This document shows, one piece after another, positions 9,670 through 16,995 of a DNA stretch of 64,000 bases (position 1 is the stretch's first letter; the number at the start of each line of letters is the position of its first letter). The stretch covers positions 1-64,000 of the forward strand of contig NZ_FOPH01000001.1 in assembly GCF_900113415.1 (NCBI RefSeq). The letters run 5' to 3'. The notes beneath the pieces were generated by a model. That model made no database searches, was not told the origin of the DNA, and was given only the letters and a program-made list of their open reading frames with translations. The position numbers and the translations under genes were made by a program. Source of the stretch: Oribacterium sp. WCC10 (GTDB taxonomy: Bacteria > Bacillota > Clostridia > Lachnospirales > Lachnospiraceae).

Positions 9670-10008
9670 TTGAAAAGAAGGAACTTATGCGGAAGAAGAC
9701 TACTGGCTATCATACTTGCGGCATCAATGTGCCTTAGTCAGGCAGTTACGGTAATAGCGGAGCCTGTTGAGGCTTTTTCTGAGGTGCAGCATGAAGCCTT
9801 AATAGAAAGGGATTTTGCCGATACAAACGATGGCACACCGGCTGTGAGCATTTCAATGAGCGGCGGAGATGAAGTGACTGTCAAGATCAGGGAGGATGTT
9901 ACAGTTGCGGGTGACAGTGATGGTCAGTCGTATGTGGCCGGCGCAAGTGTCGAAGCTGTTGGATGGGATACAGATACAGAAAATACTTCCAAAACTAGCA
10001 CTCGATAA
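9670..10008 (+). CDS. Short secreted protein, possibly the truncated N-terminus of a larger surface protein
   Basis: The likely start is TTG 9670, with GGAGGT (9658-9663) upstream, giving 112 residues: a basic n-region (KRRNLCGRRL), a hydrophobic core (LAIILAASMCLSQAVTV) and a signal peptidase-like IAEP site, then a short acidic, Thr/Ser/Gly-rich tail ending in TENTSKTSTR. Nothing resembles a finished domain after the signal peptide, so it may be the stump of a deleted adhesin or surface protein. It could also be a genuine small secreted protein. The family is not recognised. Confidence 0.5.
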   Translation: MKRRNLCGRRLLAIILAASMCLSQAVTVIAEPVEAFSEVQHEALIERDFADTNDGTPAVSISMSGGDEVTVKIREDVTVAGDSDGQSYVAGASVEAVGWDTDTENTSKTSTR

Positions 10009-10054
10009 AGTGCGATTCTCTTTTCACTGTTTTATTTTACATTAAGGGAGGATT

Positions 10055-10102
10055 ATGAAAAAAATAAAATTGATTATTATGAAAAATAAGAGTCTCGTTT
10101 GA
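10055..10102 (+). CDS. Possible 15-codon mini-ORF overlapping a terminator
   Basis: GGGAGGA at 10045-10051 precedes ATG 10055, which encodes MKKIKLIIMKNKSLV and stops at 10100-10102 inside the hairpin at 10088-10112. A strong ribosome site on so short a frame could mean a leader peptide or the remnant start of a deleted gene. Translation is not shown. Confidence 0.3.
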   Translation: MKKIKLIIMKNKSLV

Positions 10103-10112
10103 GACTCTTTTT
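10088..10112 (+). terminator. Terminator overlapping the mini-ORF
   Basis: AAGAGTCTC (10088-10096) pairs with GAGACTCTT (10101-10109) across a 4-base loop, followed by a T run. Confidence 0.75.
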
Positions 10113-10248
10113 ATAAAATCTATGTTTTCGTTGAAACCTGATAGTGGTATCATTAAGATATGTTTGGAAGTAAAGGGTTAAGACCCGAATTGTATGTCGG
10201 ATAAATGACATGCAGCACGTAAGGACACTTTTGAGGTCCGGGAGTGCG

Positions 10249-10292
10249 GATGTGGGAAAAGCGGTACGATATCGGCTTTTGACACCCACATC
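10249..10292 (+). repeat. Degenerate short copy of the GACACTCACGTCAT-end repeat
   Basis: GATGTGGG at the left end is inverted relative to CCCACATC at the right, and TTTTGACACCCACATC (10277-10292) matches the right end of other copies. It lies just upstream of the gene at 10333. Confidence 0.45.
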
Positions 10293-10332
10293 GTATGACG
10301 TTATGACGTCAACTGAAATGGAGGACATAATT

Positions 10333-10965
10333 ATGGCTAGAAGAAAAAGTGGTTTAGGCGGTCTGTTAGGTTTAGCTGCACTCGTTGGCGGAGTTGCTGC
10401 TGTTGTTTCGTACCTCTACAAGTATCAGAAGTTCTCTGAGGAGGTAGACAAAGATTTCACGGATGTTCTTGATTCCGCACAGGGAGTCAAGGATTCTGCA
10501 AAGAGATCATATGTAACTCTGAAGAACAGTCAGGCAAAGGAAGACATCAAGGCGGCAGCCAAGGATCTTGGATGTGCTGCAAAGAATCTTGCTATCGATA
10601 CCAAAAACCTTGCTATCGATGCCGGTAAGGACGCATACAAAACAGTTAAGGATGCATTGAACGATAAGCTTGGTTCACAGGAAGAAGAGGATGATGAAGA
10701 CATCTGCGATGAAGATGTTGTTTCCGATGACGATGTAGAGATCGAGTTCTATACAGTCGAAGACGAGGATACTGTAAATGAGGAAGTAAAGGAAGAGGCG
10801 GCGGAAGAGACTTCTGAGGCTGTTTCTGAAGAGGTTTCAGAAGAAGCTGCCGATAGAGCAAAGGATGCTGCAGACAGTGAGACAACTTCTGATGTAGCTG
10901 AAGCATCAGAGGAAACCGAAAAAGCAGATAAAGCTGTTGAAGAGGCAGCCAAAACAAAGAAGTAA
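10333..10965 (+). CDS. Acidic membrane-associated protein of unknown function
   Basis: 210 residues from ATG 10333, with GGAGGA 8-13 bases upstream. A basic head (MARRKSG) is followed by one hydrophobic segment (LGGLLGLAALVGGVAAVVSYLY, residues 8-29), a helical stretch with lysine- and alanine-rich repeats (residues 45-110, including a tandem NLAID-TK / NLAIDAGK repeat), and a very acidic Glu/Asp/Ala-rich tail to the end. The shape recalls YtxH-like stress proteins, but I cannot support that assignment. Inferred: an N-terminally anchored cytoplasmic protein with a disordered tail. It is a single gene with its own terminator. Confidence 0.75.
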   Translation: MARRKSGLGGLLGLAALVGGVAAVVSYLYKYQKFSEEVDKDFTDVLDSAQGVKDSAKRSYVTLKNSQAKEDIKAAAKDLGCAAKNLAIDTKNLAIDAGKDAYKTVKDALNDKLGSQEEEDDEDICDEDVVSDDDVEIEFYTVEDEDTVNEEVKEEAAEETSEAVSEEVSEEAADRAKDAADSETTSDVAEASEETEKADKAVEEAAKTKK

Positions 10966-10990
10966 AGTAAGATGTATATTTTGTAGACCG

Positions 10991-11020
10991 AAAAACCCGC
11001 CTCAGATGAGGCGGGTTTTT
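10991..11020 (+). terminator. Terminator of the acidic membrane protein gene
   Basis: AAAAACCCGCCTC pairs perfectly with GAGGCGGGTTTTT across a 4-base loop. The A and T runs make it usable from both directions, so it may also stop asnB transcription arriving on the minus strand. Confidence 0.9.
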
Positions 11021-11160
11021 CGCATTATAGGGAGTATTAGTTTATCGGCTGAGAGCCGTAAACTACAATATCCACTCTGCTCAAAAGTCAGGAGAAGCAG
11101 AGTGTCGGGAGGAAGAAATCACCTCCCGGTCAAAAATAAGGAATTAGCAATTGAAAGGAT

Positions 11161-12747
11161 TTATTTTCCTGAGTCACCGTAGTTTGAAAGTACACGGGCA
11201 GAAGGATCCTTTACATCGCAGCCCGGCCATGTCTTGTTTGGCATCCAGAAGTCAACAACCATTTCTGACTGACCCGGATAGTACTTTTCGAATATCTCGC
11301 GGAAAAGCAGAGATTCCTTGGTGAAAGGAGTTGCGTGAGTGTATTTTGCGCATTTTTCGGCAAATTCACTGTCGGTGTACTTTGACTCTGCGTACTCTGC
11401 GATGTCATCCTTGAGGGAATGACCTACAGCGTCTGAAAATGCTGCTTTTTCACGCATAAGGATGTCTTCAGGAAGAATATGATCCTTTTCAAATGCGTGA
11501 CGAAGAAGATATTTACCCTTGTTGTACTTGTTGAGCTTCTTCTCGGGATCTATATGCATAACATAATCAACGAAATCAAGGTCGCCGAATGGAACACGGG
11601 CTTCCAGAGAGTTAACACTTATGCAGCGGTCCGCACGGAGTACGTCGTACATATGGAGCTCGCGTACACGCTTTTCGGCTTCCTTCTGAAATTCTTCTGC
11701 AGAAGGTGCGAAATCGGTATATTTGTAGCCGAAGAGCTCATCGGAAATCTCTCCCGTAAGGAGAACTCTGACTTGAGACTGCTCGTGGATGGCCTTACAG
11801 ATAAGGTACATACCGATGGAAGCACGAACTGTTGTGATATCGTAGGTTCCAAGGGCAGCTATGACAGGCTCGATGGCATTTATAACATCATTACGGTCAA
11901 TTATTATCTCGTGATGATTTGAACCGATGAAGTCTGCAACTTCACGGGCATACTTTAAGTCGATAGCATCGATGTCCATGCCGATTGCATAGGTTTCGAT
12001 AGGCTTGTTCAGAAGCTTTGCTGAAATTGCACATACGAGTGATGAATCGAGACCGCCGGAAAGAAGGAATCCGACAGGGGCATCGGCATCAAGTCGCTTC
12101 TCAACACCTTTTATAAGAAGGTCATGGATGTGTGAAGAGATGGTATCCATGTCATCGGTACAGTTATATTTATTTACCTTGGACACATCGTGGTAGCAGA
12201 CGAATTTTCCGTCCTTATAGTAGTGTCCGGGTGGAAATGGTTTGATTTCGTGGCAGAGACCTACAAGGTTCTTGGGCTCTGATGCAAATGTCATGATGCC
12301 GTCTTCTGTGGTTCCGTAGTAAAGAGGGCGGATTCCAAACGGATCACGGGCTGCGATGTAGGATTCAGTCTCTGCATCGTAGATGATGAGAGCGTACTCT
12401 GCATCAAGCATTCTGAACATGTCTGTGCCGTATTCTTCATAAAGAGGGAGCAGTATCTCGCAATCTGAATCAGATTTAAATGTATAGCCCTCTGTGATAA
12501 GACGCTTCTTCATGGCGCGGAAACCGTAAATCTCTCCGTTGCATACTACCCATGAACCATCAAGTCCGAATGGCTGCATGCCGGCTTCATTGAGTCCCAT
12601 TATAGAAAGACGATTGAAACCGAGATAACCGTTTCCTGTATCGATGATCCTTGTTGAGTCAGGCCCTCTGGATAATGTTTTAAGGAGGGCGGTTTTCACT
12701 ACTTCGTACTGTGCACGTCTGTCACAGAAACCAATGATACTACACAT
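11161..12747 (-). CDS. asnB: Asparagine synthase, glutamine-hydrolysing (AsnB type)
   Basis: 528 residues from the minus-strand ATG at 12747, which places Cys at position 2 (MCSIIGF) as needed for the class II amidotransferase nucleophile; AAGGGAG precedes it. The glutaminase half shows NGEIYGFRAMK and the glutamine-binding residues; the synthetase half shows SGGLDSSL (PP-loop for ATP) and SLEARVPFGDLDF. The reaction is aspartate + glutamine + ATP to asparagine + glutamate. It is transcribed divergently from dapL. Its leader (12748-13015) carries its own sigma-A promoter and an ANTAR-like hexaloop/terminator, so it is probably controlled together with the nitrogen genes on the other strand. 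Confidence 0.96.
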   Translation of the reverse strand: MCSIIGFCDRRAQYEVVKTALLKTLSRGPDSTRIIDTGNGYLGFNRLSIMGLNEAGMQPFGLDGSWVVCNGEIYGFRAMKKRLITEGYTFKSDSDCEILLPLYEEYGTDMFRMLDAEYALIIYDAETESYIAARDPFGIRPLYYGTTEDGIMTFASEPKNLVGLCHEIKPFPPGHYYKDGKFVCYHDVSKVNKYNCTDDMDTISSHIHDLLIKGVEKRLDADAPVGFLLSGGLDSSLVCAISAKLLNKPIETYAIGMDIDAIDLKYAREVADFIGSNHHEIIIDRNDVINAIEPVIAALGTYDITTVRASIGMYLICKAIHEQSQVRVLLTGEISDELFGYKYTDFAPSAEEFQKEAEKRVRELHMYDVLRADRCISVNSLEARVPFGDLDFVDYVMHIDPEKKLNKYNKGKYLLRHAFEKDHILPEDILMREKAAFSDAVGHSLKDDIAEYAESKYTDSEFAEKCAKYTHATPFTKESLLFREIFEKYYPGQSEMVVDFWMPNKTWPGCDVKDPSARVLSNYGDSGK

Positions 12748-12956
12748 AATAGATACTCCCTTGAAAAAATGTATTGAAAAGGGCATAAGCTACGGATTGT
12801 TTCGAGCCAGTGGCACCCTGACAATCCTGCATAAATCTCGAATCCGTGCTATCACACTTCTTCTCGATTTCTGTTGCCCGTAGAGTATTTGAACATTCGT
12901 CCACGCAAGGATATATGAATATTCAAAGGCCTACATATGACACAGGACTTATGCAC

Positions 12957-13008
12957 GAAAAAAGACGGCAAAAGAAACCCGGTGGTTAAAACCGACTCCT
13001 TTGCCGTC
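12957..13008 (-). promoter_or_regulatory. asnB leader: ANTAR-type hexaloop hairpin overlapping a terminator
   Basis: Read on the minus strand, CGGC-[AAAGGA]-GTCG (13006 down to 12993) is a 4-bp stem with a hexaloop that has A at position 1 and G at position 4, matching the ANTAR target rule and the enterococcal AANGRR loop. The same bases form the left arm of GACGGCAAA...TTTGCCGTC (13008-13000 with 12972-12964), followed by six U. The two folds exclude each other. It begins about 16 bases after the -10 box. A canonical first ANTAR hairpin is not visible. Confidence 0.7.
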
Positions 13009-13021
13009 TTTATGGCTCAAG

Positions 13022-13050
13022 ATTATTGCGCAGAGGAAAGAGAATGTCAA
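13022..13050 (-). promoter_or_regulatory. Sigma-A promoter of asnB
   Basis: On the minus strand, TTGACA (13050-13045), a 17-base spacer and AATAAT (13027-13022). Confidence 0.7.
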
Positions 13051-13101
13051 GGGGAATTTATCGGCTATAACTGATATGAAAAATAGTGATTTGAAAATTT
13101 C

Positions 13102-13129
13102 TTGACATAACCGGCTCATCCCGTATAAT
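13102..13129 (+). promoter_or_regulatory. Sigma-A promoter of dapL
   Basis: Perfect TTGACA (13102-13107), a 16-base spacer and perfect TATAAT (13124-13129). The expected transcript start lies only a few bases before the hairpin at 13138. Confidence 0.8.
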
Positions 13130-13137
13130 TAGCGCAA

Positions 13138-13185
13138 AGGGCAACGGCGTCCTGGTTTGAGACCAGGTGTACGTTGCCTTTTTTT
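13138..13185 (+). promoter_or_regulatory. dapL leader: ANTAR-type hexaloop hairpin overlapping a terminator
   Basis: AGGGC-[AACGGC]-GTCCT (13138-13153) is a 5-bp stem with a hexaloop having A1 and G4. Its left arm and loop also form the left arm of the terminator GGCAACG...CGTTGCC (13140-13146 with 13172-13178), which has an inner stem CCTGGT/ACCAGG and ends in seven T (13179-13185). Unless an antiterminator binds, a transcript from the adjacent promoter should stop after about 50 bases. Confidence 0.75.
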
Positions 13186-13246
13186 AAGTGTATAAGTCCG
13201 GTGTCAAGCTTACTTGTACAGTTAGAAAATACTGGGGAGTATAAAA

Positions 13247-14446
13247 ATGTCAGCAAAAATCAATCAGAATTTCTTGAAATTAAATGAGAGCTACCTTTTT
13301 TCTGAGATTGCAAGACGCATTCGTGTATGGCAGTCTGAGAATCCTGAGGTGGCAGATAAACTTATCCGTATGGGAATAGGAGATGTCACAAGACCTCTTC
13401 CTAAAACGGTAGTGGAAGCAATGGTAAGCGCTGCAAGAGAGATGGGAGAGGCGGAAACATTCCGCGGCTACGGTCCCGAGCAGGGCTATGATTTCTTAAA
13501 AGATGCGGTTCAGAAGTACTACACCAGGTTCGGTGTGGAACTTAAATCCGATGAGATTTTCATTTCGGATGGAGCCAAGTCTGATCTGGGTAACATTCTT
13601 GATTTATTCGACAAGGATAACACCGTCCTGGTGACTGATCCTGTCTATCCCGTTTATGTTGATACCAACATGATGGATTCAAGAAAGATAGTATATGCTG
13701 AAGCAGGCGAGGAAAATGATTTCCTTCCGATGCCTGCACCGGAGTATGCGGCAGACATTATTTATCTCTGCAGTCCAAACAACCCTACAGGTGCTGTATA
13801 TGACAGAGCAGCACTCACAAAGTGGGTAGAGTTTGCAAAGGAGCAGGGTTCTATCATCCTTTTTGATTCCGCTTATGAATGTTTTGTGACAGGTGACTAT
13901 CCTCACAGCATTTACGAGATTCCGGGAGCGAGAGAAGTTGCCATAGAGTTCTGCAGTCTTTCAAAGAAGGCCGGATTCACAGGCACAAGATGCGGTTACA
14001 CAATCGTTCCCGATACACTGGAAAGATGCGGCGGAAACCTTAATAAGATGTGGCTCAGACGCCAGACGACCAAGTTCAATGGAGTAAGTTACATTACACA
14101 GAAAGGCGCTGAGGCAGTATTTTCACAGGATGGCGAAGAAGAGATAGAGGAGAATATCCGTTACTATCGTGATAATGCAAAGATCATTACCGATACCATG
14201 GATAAGCTAAACATCTATTACACCGGAGGTAAGAATTCCCCATATATCTGGCTCAAGTGTCCGGGAGAGATGGATAGCTGGGAGTTCTTTGACAGACTCC
14301 TCAAGGAGGTCTATGTTGTAGGAACTCCGGGAGCCGGTTTCGGAAAGTCAGGAGAGAGGTTCTTCAGACTAACAGCTTTCTCTACACATGAGAATACCAG
14401 AGAAGCCATGGAGCGATTTGAAGTTTTCGTAGAAAAACTGAGATAG
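13247..14446 (+). CDS. dapL: LL-diaminopimelate aminotransferase
   Basis: 399 residues. A fold-type I PLP aminotransferase with the DapL-specific start (INQNFLKLNESYLFSEIARR), the GDVTRPLP motif, YCSPNNPTGA-type substrate/PLP Asn (YLCSPNNPTGA), FDSAYE for the PLP Asp and SLSKKAGFTGTR with the Schiff-base Lys. It converts tetrahydrodipicolinate directly to LL-diaminopimelate using glutamate, feeding lysine and, after epimerisation, peptidoglycan. The start ATG 13247 follows TGGGGAG. Its place among glutamine/glutamate genes and its ANTAR-type leader tie it to nitrogen status. It is probably cotranscribed into glnA, since no terminator is seen between them. Confidence 0.95.
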   Translation: MSAKINQNFLKLNESYLFSEIARRIRVWQSENPEVADKLIRMGIGDVTRPLPKTVVEAMVSAAREMGEAETFRGYGPEQGYDFLKDAVQKYYTRFGVELKSDEIFISDGAKSDLGNILDLFDKDNTVLVTDPVYPVYVDTNMMDSRKIVYAEAGEENDFLPMPAPEYAADIIYLCSPNNPTGAVYDRAALTKWVEFAKEQGSIILFDSAYECFVTGDYPHSIYEIPGAREVAIEFCSLSKKAGFTGTRCGYTIVPDTLERCGGNLNKMWLRRQTTKFNGVSYITQKGAEAVFSQDGEEEIEENIRYYRDNAKIITDTMDKLNIYYTGGKNSPYIWLKCPGEMDSWEFFDRLLKEVYVVGTPGAGFGKSGERFFRLTAFSTHENTREAMERFEVFVEKLR

Positions 14447-14468
14447 TAATGCAGGAAAATGGCGGGAT

Positions 14469-14602
14469 GTGTACCAGGCTTGCGAGTTGAAAGAACATCT
14501 CGCAGACATGTACGTGATCGGATGCACTTTGTGCAGACGAGACGAACATGTTAAGAGGATGTACTTTCAATCGAGTGAGTCGGTACACGCCCGACGTTTT
14601 CC
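14469..14602 (+). ncRNA. Structured glnA leader RNA sharing a conserved core with the gltB leader
   Basis: Conserved blocks are CGAACATG (14543), GGATGT (14557), TTTCAATCGAGTG (14565), CGCCC (14588) and TTTTCC (14597), each also found in order and with nearly the same spacing before gltB. Visible pairings: TGCGAG/CTCGCA (14481-14486/14499-14504), TGCAC-TTT-GTGCA (14523-14535), ACATGT/ACATGT (14506-14511/14546-14551), and long-range GTGTACC/GGTACAC (14469-14475/14582-14588). It does not fit the glutamine-I, SAM, cobalamin or c-di-GMP consensus that I know. It is probably a cis-regulatory RNA. Confidence 0.65.
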
Positions 14603-14775
14603 GGATGATTATGTAAGTAGAACAGCGAGTTTAAAAAATGAGTTTCAACAATACAATTTTCAGTTCTTATGATAATATTGTGTCAGACTTTGATGACAAG
14701 TCAGACATTCAGCGTCAGTCTATCGGGTCCCGGGGACCAGGAGATATGACGTTCCCGAATATAGAGGTGAAAGAC

Positions 14776-15990
14776 ATGAATTCTTATGAAGATGTCCTCG
14801 AGTTTGTTGAAGAGGAAAATGTCAAATTTATAAGACTCGCATTTTTTGATGTGTTTGGAGTTCAGAAGAACATCGCAATCATGCCGGATGAGCTGAAAAG
14901 AGCATTTACAGAAGGGGTAAGCATTGACGCAAGTTCGGTTGCAGGCTTCGGTGCAGAGGTACATTCGGATCTTTTCCTTAGACCGGATCCTACCACGATG
15001 TCTATAGTCCCCTGGAGACCTATAGACGGAAGAGTTGCCAAGATGTTTTGCGATATAGAGTATCCTGACGGAAGCCTTTTTCAGAGGGATAGCCGCTGGC
15101 TCCTTAAGCAGGCAGTGAACTTCGCAGAGGAAAAAGGATTCCGCATCAATTTCGGAACAGAGGTTGAGTTCTACATCTTTAAGCTTGATGAGAACGGAAA
15201 CCAGACCAATATTCCTCAGGACAATGCAGGCTATATGGACATCGCACCTGAGGATCATGGTGAGAATATCAGAAGAGACATCAGCCTTGCTCTGGTGGAC
15301 ATGGGTATTCGTCCTGAGTCCAGCCATCATGAGATGGGACCGGGGCAGAATGAAGTTGATTTCAGGTATGCTGATCCGCTTCTTGCAGCGGATAATGCAT
15401 CAACCTTCAAATGGGTGGTTAAGTCAGTTGCGCATTCCGATGGCGTTTGGGCTGATTTTGGCCCGAAGCCTCTTCCCAATAAACCTGGAAACGGAATGCA
15501 TATCAATATCTCCGTTGAGGCCAGGGATGGTCAGGACTACACAAAGTACTTCATGGCGGGAATCATGGAGCATATCAGAGAGATCTCGCTGTTCCTGAAT
15601 CCGACCAGAGAGAGCTATGAGAGACTTGGTGACATGAAGGCGCCTAAGTTTGTAAGCTGGTCCGAGCAGAATCGTTCACAGCTTATCAGAATTCCGGCCA
15701 CAAGATCGAAGCTTAAGAGAATAGAGCTTCGTTCCCCGGATCCTATGGCCAATCCGTACCTTGCATTTACACTTCTTATCTATGCGGGTATAGATGGTAT
15801 CGACAGAAAGATTGAACCTATGGATCCACTGGATGTAAATCTTTTCAAGGCAGATACCACTGTGACTGATGGTCTTAAAAGACTTCCGCAGTCACTGGAC
15901 GAGGCTATAGCATACGCAAAGGGGTCAGACTTTGTGAGAACACTTCTTCCGGAGGGATATCTTCAGGCATATTCCGGAGAAGAGCTGTAG
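14776..15990 (+). CDS. glnA: Glutamine synthetase, type I family (short form)
   Basis: 404 residues from ATG 14776, preceded by AGAGGTGA; this gives the usual N-terminus (MNSYEDVLEFVEEENVKFIRLAFFDVFG). An upstream in-frame ATG at 14638 would add 46 residues with no family resemblance and a poor ribosome site. Active-site blocks are present: FGTEVEFYIF, SSHHEMGPGQNEVDF, GNGMHIN, SWSEQNRSQLIRIPA and ELRSPDPMANPYLAF. It joins ammonia to glutamate with ATP. It ends at LPEGYLQAYSGEEL, about 30-35 residues earlier than Bacillus GlnA, lacking the C-terminal segment that in Bacillus contacts GlnR/TnrA. The adenylylation loop is not present. It is followed by an ANTAR regulator. Confidence 0.92.
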   Translation: MNSYEDVLEFVEEENVKFIRLAFFDVFGVQKNIAIMPDELKRAFTEGVSIDASSVAGFGAEVHSDLFLRPDPTTMSIVPWRPIDGRVAKMFCDIEYPDGSLFQRDSRWLLKQAVNFAEEKGFRINFGTEVEFYIFKLDENGNQTNIPQDNAGYMDIAPEDHGENIRRDISLALVDMGIRPESSHHEMGPGQNEVDFRYADPLLAADNASTFKWVVKSVAHSDGVWADFGPKPLPNKPGNGMHINISVEARDGQDYTKYFMAGIMEHIREISLFLNPTRESYERLGDMKAPKFVSWSEQNRSQLIRIPATRSKLKRIELRSPDPMANPYLAFTLLIYAGIDGIDRKIEPMDPLDVNLFKADTTVTDGLKRLPQSLDEAIAYAKGSDFVRTLLPEGYLQAYSGEEL

Positions 15991-16086
15991 GTTTATTGAA
16001 GATTAAGGACGATTTCCAAAAGTAAGTTATTGTGAACATACACGATACAGCTTTTCGGGAGAAGGGGCATGTTTTTTGAGGATTTC

Positions 16087-16109
16087 CGGTACTGCAAAAG
16101 TACCGTTTT
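16087..16109 (+). terminator. Terminator-like hairpin between glnA and the ANTAR gene
   Basis: CGGTACT (16087-16093) pairs with AGTACCG (16099-16105) across GCAAA, followed by TTTT. It is short, so it may only attenuate read-through into the ANTAR gene. Confidence 0.5.
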
Positions 16110-16121
16110 AGGGAGATAAAC

Positions 16122-16724
16122 ATGGAGAGAGCGGAGCAAGGGAGCAGCGTACTCATCGCAGCGGCTGCTGAAAAGATAGCTGTCCAGATCAAGGGCATAC
16201 TACCTGCCGGATTCGGGAAAGTCTCATTTCAGCCATCCATGACAAAACTTAAGCAGAAGCTGACGGAGGAGAGATACGATGTAGTCATTATCTGTACACC
16301 TCTTCCGGACTACGGACTTCAGTCGGTCATCGAACTTGCGGCCAAATATCCTGCTTTAAGCATACTGATGCTGGTAGACAAAGACGTTTATCAACAGGCG
16401 GTGTACAGGGCGGGGGATTCCGGCATCATGATGCTGGCGAGACCGCTCAGTGCATCAAGCTTCCAGGCTACAGTAAGGATGCTTGGTACCATGAGCAGAA
16501 AGGTTCAGAGACTGGTCAATGATAACCTAAAGCTGCAGCAGAAGCTTTCAGATGAGAGATATATTTCAAGAGCAAAGGGACTCCTCATTGAAAGAGGAGG
16601 CATGACAGAGGCCGATGCCCATAGATATCTGGAGCAGCAGGCTATGAATACTTCCGTTACAAAACGCGAGGTGGCTATGAAAGTCATCCGGGACAGCGGA
16701 AGGATAATTATAAGCACACAGTAA
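16122..16724 (+). CDS. ANTAR-domain RNA-binding antiterminator with a pseudo-receiver domain
   Basis: 200 residues; the start ATG follows AGGGAGA. Residues 1 to about 125 resemble a response-regulator receiver, but the phosphoacceptor Asp is replaced (DVVIICTPLPDYG has Cys where LLD is expected) and the conserved Lys near the end is Arg (LARPL), so phosphorylation is unlikely, as in AmiR. A short coiled coil (RKVQRLVNDNLKLQQKL) leads into an ANTAR domain (about 140-195: RYISRAKGLLIERGGMTEADAHRYLEQQAMNTSVTKREVA). Known: ANTAR proteins bind hexaloop hairpins in nascent RNA and block terminators. Its location between glnA and glnN, beside three leaders with such hairpins, makes it the likely regulator of asnB, dapL and glnN. 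The signal it senses is unknown. Confidence 0.9.
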   Translation: MERAEQGSSVLIAAAAEKIAVQIKGILPAGFGKVSFQPSMTKLKQKLTEERYDVVIICTPLPDYGLQSVIELAAKYPALSILMLVDKDVYQQAVYRAGDSGIMMLARPLSASSFQATVRMLGTMSRKVQRLVNDNLKLQQKLSDERYISRAKGLLIERGGMTEADAHRYLEQQAMNTSVTKREVAMKVIRDSGRIIISTQ

Positions 16725-16843
16725 AAACTTTTCGATCAGGAGAATGACGATTTGTACAGAGGATCATTCACTTAAGGAGTTTTGATGATCGGAAGGCCTT
16801 TTCAAGAGGCCGGATAGAAATATTAATTAAATATGTATTGACT

Positions 16844-16892
16844 GAGAGGACAATGGCGTTCTGCGAATTATTTCGTACGCTGTTGTCCTCTC
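16844..16892 (+). promoter_or_regulatory. glnN leader: ANTAR-type hexaloop overlapping a long hairpin
   Basis: AGGAC-[AATGGC]-GTTCT (16847-16862) is a 5-bp stem with a hexaloop having A1 and G4. The overlapping alternative is GAGAGGACAA (16844-16853) paired with TTGTCCTCTC (16883-16892), enclosing GCGT/ACGC and CGAA-TTAT-TTCG. The following TTCATTTAT is a poor U tract, so termination may be weaker than at dapL. The sequence GG-C-AA-[CT]-GGCGT-[CT]-CTG is shared with the dapL leader. Confidence 0.65.
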
Positions 16893-16995
16893 TTCATTTA
16901 TAAAAGTGCAAAAACCTGTCAATGGAATAAATCACTGTGCAGGATAAGCAAAGATCAGATTGAATTCATCTGATTTACATAAAAGGAGGAAAGCT

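Noticed and set aside
14469-14602. Known glutamine riboswitch (glnA RNA) before glnA
   Set aside because: The glutamine-I consensus sequence is absent; the conserved blocks here are different.
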